From Actinomycetota bacterium (GTDB lineage Bacteria; Actinomycetota; Humimicrobiia; Humimicrobiales; Humimicrobiaceae), in NCBI GenBank assembly GCA_028697935.1, contig JAQVEM010000095.1:1-5186 (forward strand): a DNA stretch of 5,186 nucleotides. The letters run 5' to 3'. Of this stretch, positions 1 through 4,997 are shown one piece after another. The notes beneath the pieces are model-generated. The model had not been told where the DNA came from and searched no databases. It saw only the letters and a list, made by a program, of their open reading frames with translations. Positions within the stretch are counted from its first letter, which is position 1, and every line of letters starts with the position of its first letter. Position numbers and translations under genes: made by a program.

Positions 1-285
1 ATTGGTTATGGAACCGTAAAGCTTACCCTCTTCACCGGTTTTTACAACAAAGGCAATCCGAAGTCCTTCAAATTTTTTTGCCAGTTCTTCAGCTTCCTTT
101 ATATTCCTCGCTTCGACTTTTATAGCTGCCTGCTTTACAAGTTTCATCTGATTTCTATTACCATCTGTAGCAGGAACTGCAAGACCTTTTGGTATTAAAT
201 AATTATTTGCGTATCCTTTTTTTACTTCTACTTCGTCACCTATATCTCCGAGTTTCTCATGGTAACTGGTAAGTATAACTTTCAA
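1..285 (-). CDS. rplI: 50S ribosomal protein bL9, N-terminal 95 residues (cut by window edge)
   Basis: bL9 binds 23S rRNA near the base of the L1 stalk and projects from the large subunit; it helps maintain reading frame. The visible protein begins MKVILTSYHEKLGDIGDEVE and carries the family hallmark GYANNYLIPKGLAVPAT at about residues 29-45, which is the rRNA-binding N-terminal domain. A charged connecting helix follows (about 46-75, rich in K and E), then the start of the C-terminal domain with GKLYGSIT at about 87-94. The family is usually about 148 residues, so roughly a third lies beyond position 1; there is no sign of damage. The start is TTG (positions 283-285), chosen because the protein then begins exactly at the conserved MKVIL and an AGGAGG lies 5 nt upstream. 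It is the last visible gene of the rpsF-ssb-rpsR-yybS operon, 51 nt after yybS. Confidence 0.97.
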   Translation of the reverse strand, partial: MKVILTSYHEKLGDIGDEVEVKKGYANNYLIPKGLAVPATDGNRNQMKLVKQAAIKVEARNIKEAEELAKKFEGLRIAFVVKTGEEGKLYGSITN

Positions 286-290
286 ATTAT

Positions 291-296
291 CCTCCT
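291..296 (-). promoter_or_regulatory. Shine-Dalgarno of rplI (fixes TTG start)
   Basis: A perfect AGGAGG lies 5 nt before the TTG codon at 285-283. No ATG or GTG in the same frame lies nearby, so this site decides the start of bL9. Confidence 0.85.
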
Positions 297-336
297 ATTC
301 TCTTATCTTCCGATCTTCTCTATCTTTTAATTAAAA

Positions 337-1332
337 CTAAGCTATTTGCTTTCCTCTTTCTAATTTTCTGAAATTAACCCATACATCAATCAACCCCATA
401 AAAGACAGAATAAATATCATAAATCCTGAAAATAAAGCTATTAGTATAAATATGATTATCCTCCACACAAGCGGTACTTTAAACTTTTCCATCAAACTCC
501 ATATTACTGAAATTCCCAGAACAAGATATATAGAGCCAAAAATAATAAGCAAATTAAATCCGGTAATATTAGCTATATTATCTAAACTCTGATTATTAAA
601 AGGTATTAAAACCAGTACCAGCCCTAAAATTACAGTCCAGCAGTAGTACCATGGAATATCCCAGTCTTTAAAAGATTTTAATGGTTTCAGGTTAATCCCG
701 TATCTTACAAGCACCCTGCTTGTTACCATATAATTAATAACACTCATAAAAGAACATAGAAAAATCAAAAACCCGGGGACAATATAAAGCATAAACTCCA
801 GAATATTTCTTAATTGCTCCAGTATGATTTTAAGCTGTGATTCATCAGCAGGGAAAAGACCTGTGTACATTAAAAAAAATTCATCACCAAAAATAATATC
901 AATAGAAGCATTGTAATTTTTAATAAACTCATCTATAAAATTAATTCTGTAAACCAGTGAATTTATTAAAATATACAATATTACAGCAATACAAAATGCA
1001 GTAAATATACAGCCTGCTGTATGTAAGTTGCTTCTATCTCTATCAATAGAATCTTTGTAAATAAAAGAAATTGCTATTACTAAAATTACCATAATAAGCA
1101 TTAACGAAAAATCCATAAAAACCAGAGCAATGCAACCTGTAATAGCACAAATAATACCATCCCTGATTCTTCCACCTGCAACAAGAATAGTAGCCGGAAC
1201 CGGTAGTAGTATTATTCCTGCTACTCCAAGCATTGGTATAAATACTGCAACCAGAGCTAAAAAGGTATATAGAATGAATAATGCCAGATTTAACTTATTA
1301 ATTTCTGTTTCTTTTAAATTTTCAAAGGTCAT
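337..1332 (-). CDS. yybS: YybS-family (DUF2232) polytopic membrane protein
   Basis: This is a 331-residue, very hydrophobic integral membrane protein. Apparent membrane segments lie at about residues 14-52 (probably two), 57-93 (two), 105-128, 176-202, 229-245, 257-280 and 290-316, giving about eight to nine spans. A larger, more polar loop at about 130-172 contains FIDEFIKNYNASIDIIFGDE. The C-terminus ends in GLIDVWVNFRKLERGK, a conserved-looking feature of the YybS/DUF2232 family. Its biochemical role is unknown. Assignment rests on length, topology, the C-terminal motif and its position directly after rpsR and before rplI, as in Firmicutes. The ATG lies only 3 nt after the rpsR stop, so translation is probably coupled to rpsR; the upstream AAGATAAG is only a weak ribosome binding site. 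The stop is TAG. The gdpP (yybT) gene that follows yybS in Bacillus subtilis is absent here. Confidence 0.85.
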   Translation of the reverse strand: MTFENLKETEINKLNLALFILYTFLALVAVFIPMLGVAGIILLPVPATILVAGGRIRDGIICAITGCIALVFMDFSLMLIMVILVIAISFIYKDSIDRDRSNLHTAGCIFTAFCIAVILYILINSLVYRINFIDEFIKNYNASIDIIFGDEFFLMYTGLFPADESQLKIILEQLRNILEFMLYIVPGFLIFLCSFMSVINYMVTSRVLVRYGINLKPLKSFKDWDIPWYYCWTVILGLVLVLIPFNNQSLDNIANITGFNLLIIFGSIYLVLGISVIWSLMEKFKVPLVWRIIIFILIALFSGFMIFILSFMGLIDVWVNFRKLERGKQIA

Positions 1333-1335
1333 AGC

Positions 1336-1623
1336 TTATCTTTTAAAATATGGTATTAGTGCAATAATTCTTGCTCTTTTAATAGCCATAGCTATTTTCT
1401 TCTGGTGTTGCACACAATTTCCAGTAGATCTTCTCGGTCTTATTTTTCCTTTATCGGAAATAAACTTTTCAAGCAAACCTACATTTTTATAGTCAATATT
1501 ATCAATATTTTCTCTGCAGAAATAACAAAACCTCCTCCTCTGCCTCAATCCCGCTGAAGAACCAGTTGCGCTCCTTAAGTTTCTTTCATTTCTATTATTG
1601 CTTTTATTATTTTTTCTAGCCAA
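1336..1623 (-). CDS. rpsR: 30S ribosomal protein bS18, zinc-ligand (C+) form
   Basis: bS18 binds the platform of the small ribosomal subunit as a heterodimer with bS6, whose gene heads the same operon. The 95-residue protein has a basic, disordered N-terminus (1-30, rich in R, N, K and S). The S18 core follows, with RRRFCYFC (29-36), the motif KNVGLLEKFISDKGKIRPRR (46-65), TGNCVQHQKK (67-76) and the RNA-binding end AIKRARIIALIPY (80-92). Cys33, Cys36, Cys70 and His73 form the full ligand set of the zinc-binding version of S18. The start codon is TTG, which places MARKN at the N-terminus; AAGGAG lies 9 nt upstream, and the only nearby upstream ATG is followed at once by TAA. It sits 73 nt after ssb and 3 nt before yybS. 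Confidence 0.97.
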   Translation of the reverse strand: MARKNNKSNNRNERNLRSATGSSAGLRQRRRFCYFCRENIDNIDYKNVGLLEKFISDKGKIRPRRSTGNCVQHQKKIAMAIKRARIIALIPYFKR

Positions 1624-1632
1624 TTAAAATTT

Positions 1633-1638
1633 CTCCTT
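1633..1638 (-). promoter_or_regulatory. Shine-Dalgarno of rpsR (fixes TTG start)
   Basis: AAGGAG inside a longer A-rich purine run (AAAAAAGGAGAAA) lies 9 nt before the TTG at 1623-1621. It supports initiation at that TTG. Confidence 0.8.
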
Positions 1639-1696
1639 TTTTGTTTTTTACATAACTAAAATTTACATGATATATTTAACTTATTTAATTACCTGT

Positions 1697-2155
1697 TCAG
1701 AATGGTATATCCTCATCACTAAAATCAACTTCTTCTATATTATTTTCACCTGAAAAACTACCCGCACCTGCTGATACACTTCCTTCTATCCGCGGGTTTT
1801 TCTCGAGTTTACACGAAGCAAACTCAAGACTTGGCGCCACGACATTTGCAATAATTCTTATTGTTGATCTTTTCTGTCCGTCTTTACCTTCCCAGCTATC
1901 CTGCGAAAGCCTCCCTGAAACCAGAACCCTATCTCCTTTGCTCAAACTTTCAGCACAATTTTCTGCCAGCTTAAACCATGTCGTAACATTAAAGAAGTCA
2001 ACCTGTGTTTCCCATTCACCTGAAGTTTTATTCTGAATATTTCTGTTTACAGCAAGTCCGAAACTCGCTACCGCAGTTCCATTAGGAGTAAACCTGAGTT
2101 CCGGATCCCTTGTTAGATTACCCAGAATAGTCACATTATTAACACCAGCCGCCAT
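1697..2155 (-). CDS. ssb: Single-stranded DNA-binding protein SSB
   Basis: SSB coats single-stranded DNA at replication forks and repair sites and recruits partner proteins through its C-terminal tip. With the ATG at 2155 the protein has 152 residues. An OB-fold domain at about 4-113 starts with NNVTILGNLTRDPELRFTPN and includes FGLAVNR, FFNVTTWFKLAE (54-65) and GDRVLVSGRL (74-83). A short, Gly/Ser-containing linker spans about 115-139, and the acidic tail EEVDFSDEDIPF is the canonical partner-binding tip. The frame extends upstream to GTG (2164) and ATG (2161), but these lie within or against the AGAAGGTG Shine-Dalgarno sequence. The ATG at 2155 is 6 nt from that site and gives the usual N-terminus, so I prefer it. 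The length and tail are typical of the main replication SSB. The gene lies between the two partner ribosomal genes rpsF and rpsR, as is usual in bacteria. Confidence 0.97.
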   Translation of the reverse strand: MAAGVNNVTILGNLTRDPELRFTPNGTAVASFGLAVNRNIQNKTSGEWETQVDFFNVTTWFKLAENCAESLSKGDRVLVSGRLSQDSWEGKDGQKRSTIRIIANVVAPSLEFASCKLEKNPRIEGSVSAGAGSFSGENNIEEVDFSDEDIPF

Positions 2156-2161
2156 TACCAT

Positions 2162-2169
2162 CACCTTCT
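2162..2169 (-). promoter_or_regulatory. Shine-Dalgarno of ssb (decides start)
   Basis: AGAAGGTG matches 7 of 8 bases of AGGAGGTG. The spacing to the ATG at 2155-2153 is 6 nt. The in-frame GTG at 2164 lies inside this site and the ATG at 2161 abuts it, so both are unlikely starts. Confidence 0.75.
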
Positions 2170-2187
2170 TCTGATTTTTTATAGTTA

Positions 2188-2211
2188 CTTAAGACTCATC
2201 GCTTAAGAGTC
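2188..2211. repeat. Short near-perfect direct repeat that also forms a small dyad, between rpsF and ssb
   Basis: On the plus strand CTTAAGACTC (2188-2197) recurs as CTTAAGAGTC (2202-2211) 14 nt later. The single C/G difference also makes GACTC and GAGTC inverted repeats, so the transcript could form a 5-bp hairpin with a 9-nt loop. It lies in the spacer between rpsF and ssb. No U-run follows, so it is not a terminator. It may be chance. Confidence 0.4.
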
Positions 2212-2222
2212 ACATTAAGATT

Positions 2223-2525
2223 TTAAGATTCAACCTGAGATTCGTCACTTTTTACAATCAAGTGGCGCAGTATTTTATCATTGATTTTATTTACTCTGTC
2301 CAGTTCTGAAACAACACTGCTGTTTCCTTTAAAATAAATTATCATATAATAACCATTTTCCTGTTTTTTAATCGGATAAGCAAGCTTGCGAATTCCCCAC
2401 TTATCAACATCAGTAATTACACACTTTTCTTTCTCAATTAATGAGGTTATTTTTGATAATTCTTTGTCTAAAGCTTCTTCTTCAAGGGTTGGGTCAAATA
2501 TAACCACCAGTTCATAATTTCTCAA
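2223..2525 (-). CDS. rpsF: 30S ribosomal protein bS6
   Basis: bS6 pairs with bS18 and binds the central domain of 16S rRNA on the small-subunit platform. The 100-residue protein has the family's normal length. It starts MRNYELVVIFDPTLEEEALD (first strand and helix), contains the signature WGIRKLAYPIKKQENGYYMI (43-62) and ends its ferredoxin-like fold with ELDRVNKINDKILRHLIVK (74-92), followed by a short acidic tail. The start codon is TTG, supported by a perfect AGGAGG 9 nt upstream and by the fit to the conserved N-terminus; no ATG or GTG offers an alternative. It is the first gene of the operon with ssb, rpsR, yybS and rplI. A promoter and a structured leader lie upstream, and in other bacteria S6:S18 represses its own mRNA through such a leader. 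Confidence 0.97.
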   Translation of the reverse strand: MRNYELVVIFDPTLEEEALDKELSKITSLIEKEKCVITDVDKWGIRKLAYPIKKQENGYYMIIYFKGNSSVVSELDRVNKINDKILRHLIVKSDESQVES

Positions 2526-2638
2526 TCTCTTAATCCTCCTGTGGACTAATTTTAATAATTAGGTTCTGCTTTTATAGTGCAGAACAGAAAGATACTAAGA
2601 TAAAAAAAAGAGTTAATTTTTTTACCTTTATTATCACT
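2526..2638 (-). promoter_or_regulatory. Structured 5' leader of the rpsF operon (three predicted hairpins)
   Basis: From the predicted transcription start near 2638 to the TTG of rpsF the leader is about 113 nt. Hairpin A uses arms 2635-2617 and 2609-2591, about 17 bp, imperfect and A/U-rich, including a seven-pair A/U run. Hairpin B pairs GTTCTGC (2585-2579) with GCAGAAC (2569-2563) around a 9-nt loop. Hairpin C pairs CTAATT (2562-2557) with AATTAG (2551-2546) around 5 nt and directly abuts B. Five nt later comes the AGGAGG. This is the position where autoregulatory S6:S18-binding leaders occur, but I do not see the CCG element I associate with that motif, so the regulatory role is inferred from position only. 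None of the hairpins is followed by a terminator-like U-run. Confidence 0.5.
2535..2540 (-). promoter_or_regulatory. Shine-Dalgarno of rpsF (fixes TTG start)
   Basis: A perfect AGGAGG lies 9 nt upstream of the TTG at 2525-2523. It is the only good site near the conserved N-terminus of bS6. Confidence 0.85.
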
Positions 2639-2644
2639 AGGGAT

Positions 2645-2671
2645 ATTATAACATTTGGGTGTAATAATCAA
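2645..2671 (-). promoter_or_regulatory. Probable sigma-A promoter of the rpsF operon (extended -10)
   Basis: TGTTATAAT (2653-2645) contains a perfect TATAAT with the TGn extension. A -35-like TTGATT (2671-2666) lies upstream, with a short 15-bp spacer, so the extended -10 probably carries most of the strength. The predicted start is near 2638. It is the best promoter match in the 251-bp gap between the MscS gene and rpsF. Confidence 0.65.
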
Positions 2672-2686
2672 TAATTAATTCAGCAA

Positions 2687-2702
2687 TATACTGAACAGTA
2701 TA
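2687..2702. repeat. 16-bp palindrome upstream of the rpsF promoter
   Basis: TATACTGAACAGTATA has perfect 7-bp arms (TATACTG/CAGTATA) around AA. It is centred about 26 bp upstream of the middle of the -35-like element, and no U-run follows on either strand. It looks more like a protein-binding operator or activator site than a terminator; no regulator is identified. The remainder of the gap towards the MscS stop (2703-2776) is very AT-rich, contains an imperfect AT-only inverted repeat, and shows no gene and no clear terminator. Confidence 0.45.
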
Positions 2703-2776
2703 GACTTTATAATAAATATGCTGTTATTTATAAAATTATTTTTGTCTTATATCTTTTTATTTTTATTCTTCTTATA

Positions 2777-3670
2777 TTATTTATCTTTTTTATTTAAATC
2801 CCTGCTTCTTATATAAACATTAGTGGATGGATATGGAATTTCAATACCAGCAAGGTCAAACTTCTCTTTTATCCTTTTTCTTAACTGCCTGCCTATTGTC
2901 CACTGTTCACCGGCCTTTACTTTACATACTATAGTAAATATGACAGCTGAATCCCCCAGCTCACTTACACCGCCATCTCCCAGTATAGCAGGCCTCTCTA
3001 TTATAGAACGCCTGTATTTTTTATCCTGCATCAATTCATCAAACACTTCTTCAAGAACTTTTACTACTCTATCAATATTTTCATAATAATGAATACCAAC
3101 ATTTACAACAGCTCTTGCCCACATATATGTATGATTACTTAATATTTTAATCTCACCATTTGGTATAAAATGAAGTGTTCCCTCAAGATCTCTTACTACT
3201 GTTGTTTTCAGGTTAAACTTTTCAACGGTTCCTGAGATATCTCCAACAGCTATGCTGTCATCCACCTGAAACCACTGCTCCACCAGCATAAACATTCCAT
3301 TTATTAAATCTTTCATAAGACTCTGAGCACCAAAACCTATAATAATACTCAGAACTCCTGCTCCTGCAAGTAATGGAGCAATAGATATTCCAACCTGGTC
3401 AGCAATTATAAGAAGTGCAGCAATTGTCGCAATTACTATTATAGAATTAGATATAACACTTGTAAGAGTATAAGTCCGCTTTTTAATCTGTATTTTTTTA
3501 TCGTCTATATTCTTATCTACCAGCTTCTTTATTCTCCTGGTTATAACTTTTATCACAATTATTAAAATCAGGAGAACAGCTATTACTATAATAATGTTAA
3601 GCCAGTTATTTAAAAAATTTTCAATAATATTTCCTTCTGTAACTTTTACTGCTTCAGCATTACTATCCAT
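2777..3670 (-). CDS. mscS: Small-conductance mechanosensitive channel, MscS family
   Basis: MscS channels open under membrane tension to release solutes during hypo-osmotic shock. The 297-residue protein has TM1 at about 22-42, a basic loop (RRIKKLVDK), TM2 at about 70-90 and the pore-lining TM3 region from about 95 to 130. TM3 is rich in Gly and Ala (PLLAGAGVLSIIIGFGAQSL, 99-118) and continues into KDLINGMFMLVEQWFQVDD, the most conserved part of the family. The cytoplasmic beta domain follows (ISGTVEKFNLKTTVVRDLEG, then FIPNGEI) and then an alpha/beta C-terminal domain ending AGIEIPYPSTNVYI (274-287). The length is that of the simple three-TM MscS type, such as E. coli MscS or B. subtilis YkuT. 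The ATG start is supported by the complete N-terminus, although the upstream purines (AAGAG, 10 nt away) give only a weak ribosome binding site. It follows pncB by 74 nt on the same strand and may be cotranscribed. A functional link to NAD salvage is not evident. Confidence 0.95.
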   Translation of the reverse strand: MDSNAEAVKVTEGNIIENFLNNWLNIIIVIAVLLILIIVIKVITRRIKKLVDKNIDDKKIQIKKRTYTLTSVISNSIIVIATIAALLIIADQVGISIAPLLAGAGVLSIIIGFGAQSLMKDLINGMFMLVEQWFQVDDSIAVGDISGTVEKFNLKTTVVRDLEGTLHFIPNGEIKILSNHTYMWARAVVNVGIHYYENIDRVVKVLEEVFDELMQDKKYRRSIIERPAILGDGGVSELGDSAVIFTIVCKVKAGEQWTIGRQLRKRIKEKFDLAGIEIPYPSTNVYIRSRDLNKKDK

Positions 3671-3744
3671 TTATTCTTAGCTCTTTTCTATATTCCTTTT
3701 TAAATCCTTTTCAATTTCTATTTTGATTAATTTTAACTCTTTTA

Positions 3745-4914
3745 TTAGAGCTCTAAAAATTTGAACTGACCCAGTACTCTATTACGTATATCAAATGCAT
3801 GTGGAAAATCATATAATATCTTCCCTTTATTTACCGCATCTATAAATACGTCTTTATAAGTGCTGCCACATCTATTGCATTTATAATCTGATGCTTTTCT
3901 ATCTTCCAGCACTATTCTGTCATTAAAACACTTACTGCACCTTATTACTTTTTTTGCTCCGGACATCTTCCCCCTTTTTGATATTTTCTTACCTTCAATT
4001 TCCACAATATCAAGCGAGAAATCAAGTACCCGTGCATCACTTATAGAAGTTCCGACTCCAAAAACATCCACAATATCTCTCAGATTTAGAATATCTTCTT
4101 CGTCAAGCCCTCCACTTGCAACCAGCCTGACTTTATCAAAACCTCTTATGTCAAGCTCCCATCTTACTTCCTCTAAAATTTTCCTGAAGTCTCCCCTCCT
4201 GGATGAAGGGGTATCCAGTCTTATCCCATATAAGTCTTCCCCAAAACATTCGGCCACCCTTATAGCTTCAAATTTTTCATCATTAAAAGTGTCAATAAGG
4301 GAAATCCTTTTTACTTCTGGTTCGATTACCTGATTAAAAGCCTTTGTCGCTTCAACTGTATCCCCTATAATGAGAATTAATGAGTGTGGTATTGTTCCAA
4401 CAGGTTCCTGGCCAATAAGTTTTGCACCAATTGTTGTTGAAACACCATCAGCTCCCCCAATAAAAGCGCTTCTTTCAACCATCGGCGTTATTGCTGGATG
4501 AACCCTTCTGCCTCCGAAGCTATAGACAAGTTTATCCTGCGCTGCCAGCTTACATCTCGCAGCTTTTGTAGCTATTCCACTTGCCTGACATAAAAATCCT
4601 AAAATAGCGGTCTCATATACTCCAAAATCGAGATACTTTCCTTCAATCACCATAACAGGTTGAAAATCCCTGAACACTGTTCCTTCAGGCATACATCTTA
4701 TTGAAATTTTGTCTACACCTGAAAGCAGTTTTATGGTCTCTTCTATACCTGCTAGAACACCCCATGAATAACCGCAGAGGAAGCTTTTTAAGAATATTTC
4801 AGCTTTAACCAGAGGATTTTTCTCGATAGCTTTTAGTATTTTATTGGTTCTCTCAAAATATATGTCGGTCAGCTTACCACTTTTTATATCGTCGTCATCT
4901 GCTATATGAAACAT
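3745..4914 (-). CDS. pncB: Nicotinate phosphoribosyltransferase with C-terminal zinc-knuckle domain
   Basis: The enzyme makes nicotinate mononucleotide from nicotinate and PRPP, with ATP use, in cytoplasmic NAD salvage. The 389-residue protein starts with the family-like IADDDDIKSGKLTDIYFERT (4-23). The core includes FGGRRVHPAI (133-142; His139 matches the conserved active-site His region), GADGVST (154-160), GTIPHSLIL (173-181), LIDTF (206-210), GIRLDTPSS (230-238), VASGGLDE (265-272) and FGVGTSIS (285-292), which together form the phosphoribosyltransferase barrel and phosphate-binding loops. The C-terminal region holds Cys326-x2-Cys329 and Cys346-x2-Cys349, the four-cysteine zinc-knuckle-like module known from the Thermoplasma acidophilum enzyme. 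All these elements are intact. The ATG has AAAGGAG 6 nt upstream. The preceding gene encodes a nicotinamidase-like hydrolase that would supply nicotinate, which supports this role. Quinolinate phosphoribosyltransferase is unlikely given the length and motifs. Confidence 0.95.
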   Translation of the reverse strand: MFHIADDDDIKSGKLTDIYFERTNKILKAIEKNPLVKAEIFLKSFLCGYSWGVLAGIEETIKLLSGVDKISIRCMPEGTVFRDFQPVMVIEGKYLDFGVYETAILGFLCQASGIATKAARCKLAAQDKLVYSFGGRRVHPAITPMVERSAFIGGADGVSTTIGAKLIGQEPVGTIPHSLILIIGDTVEATKAFNQVIEPEVKRISLIDTFNDEKFEAIRVAECFGEDLYGIRLDTPSSRRGDFRKILEEVRWELDIRGFDKVRLVASGGLDEEDILNLRDIVDVFGVGTSISDARVLDFSLDIVEIEGKKISKRGKMSGAKKVIRCSKCFNDRIVLEDRKASDYKCNRCGSTYKDVFIDAVNKGKILYDFPHAFDIRNRVLGQFKFLEL

Positions 4915-4920
4915 CTGGAG

Positions 4921-4927
4921 CTCCTTT
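4921..4927 (-). promoter_or_regulatory. Shine-Dalgarno of pncB
   Basis: AAAGGAG lies 6 nt before the ATG at 4914-4912. Its GGAG is part of the 8-bp palindrome GGAGCTCC (4917-4924), so the site could self-pair between transcripts but is too tight to form a hairpin on one molecule. Confidence 0.8.
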
Positions 4928-4940
4928 TAGATATTTATAT

Positions 4941-4970
4941 TTTATATCTGGAATTAGTTATAACTGTAAA
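4941..4970 (-). promoter_or_regulatory. Candidate promoter of pncB with overlapping dyads
   Basis: TTTACA (4970-4965) and TATAAA (4946-4941) each match the sigma-A consensus at five of six bases and are 18 bp apart; the predicted start lies near 4934, some 20 nt before the ATG. The perfect 10-bp palindrome AGTTATAACT (4956-4965) lies mostly in the spacer, overlapping the last base of the -35. A dyad AGATAT-N9-ATATCT (4929-4949) covers the -10 and start site. Both could be operators, but AT-rich DNA yields such matches by chance. The promoter could let pncB be transcribed apart from the nicotinamidase gene. Confidence 0.45.
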
Positions 4971-4997
4971 CATCAGGCTTAGATAGTACAATTTAGC

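Noticed and set aside
1130..1492. 120-codon open frame on the plus strand
   Set aside because: It is antisense to yybS and rpsR, which are both clearly coding; its translation has no recognisable domain and repeats the complement of hydrophobic codons.
2155..2164. Upstream GTG (2164) or ATG (2161) as the ssb start
   Set aside because: Both overlap or abut the AGAAGGTG ribosome binding site; the ATG at 2155 has proper spacing and gives the usual SSB N-terminus.
2591..2635. Hairpin with A and T runs as a rho-independent terminator of the MscS gene
   Set aside because: It lies downstream of the rpsF promoter's -10, its T run is part of the stem rather than a tail, and the stem is almost without G-C pairs.
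2708..2736. AT-only inverted repeat (ATAAATA/TATTTAT) downstream of the MscS gene as a terminator
   Set aside because: The stem has no G-C pairs and on the minus strand no U-run follows; on the plus strand T-rich DNA follows, but no plus-strand gene would use it.
2823..3086. 87-codon open frame on the plus strand
   Set aside because: It lies entirely antisense to the conserved C-terminal domain of the MscS channel and has no domain or ribosome binding site of note.
3671..3744. Lys/Glu/Ile-rich open stretch (ending LKRNIEKS) on the minus strand between pncB and the MscS gene
   Set aside because: The frame runs about 33 codons from within the pncB end to a TAA, but contains no ATG, GTG or TTG start; a purine-rich spacer gives such a translation by chance.
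4148..4333. 61-codon open frame on the plus strand
   Set aside because: It lies antisense to the conserved core of pncB; low-complexity serine-rich translation typical of a shadow frame.
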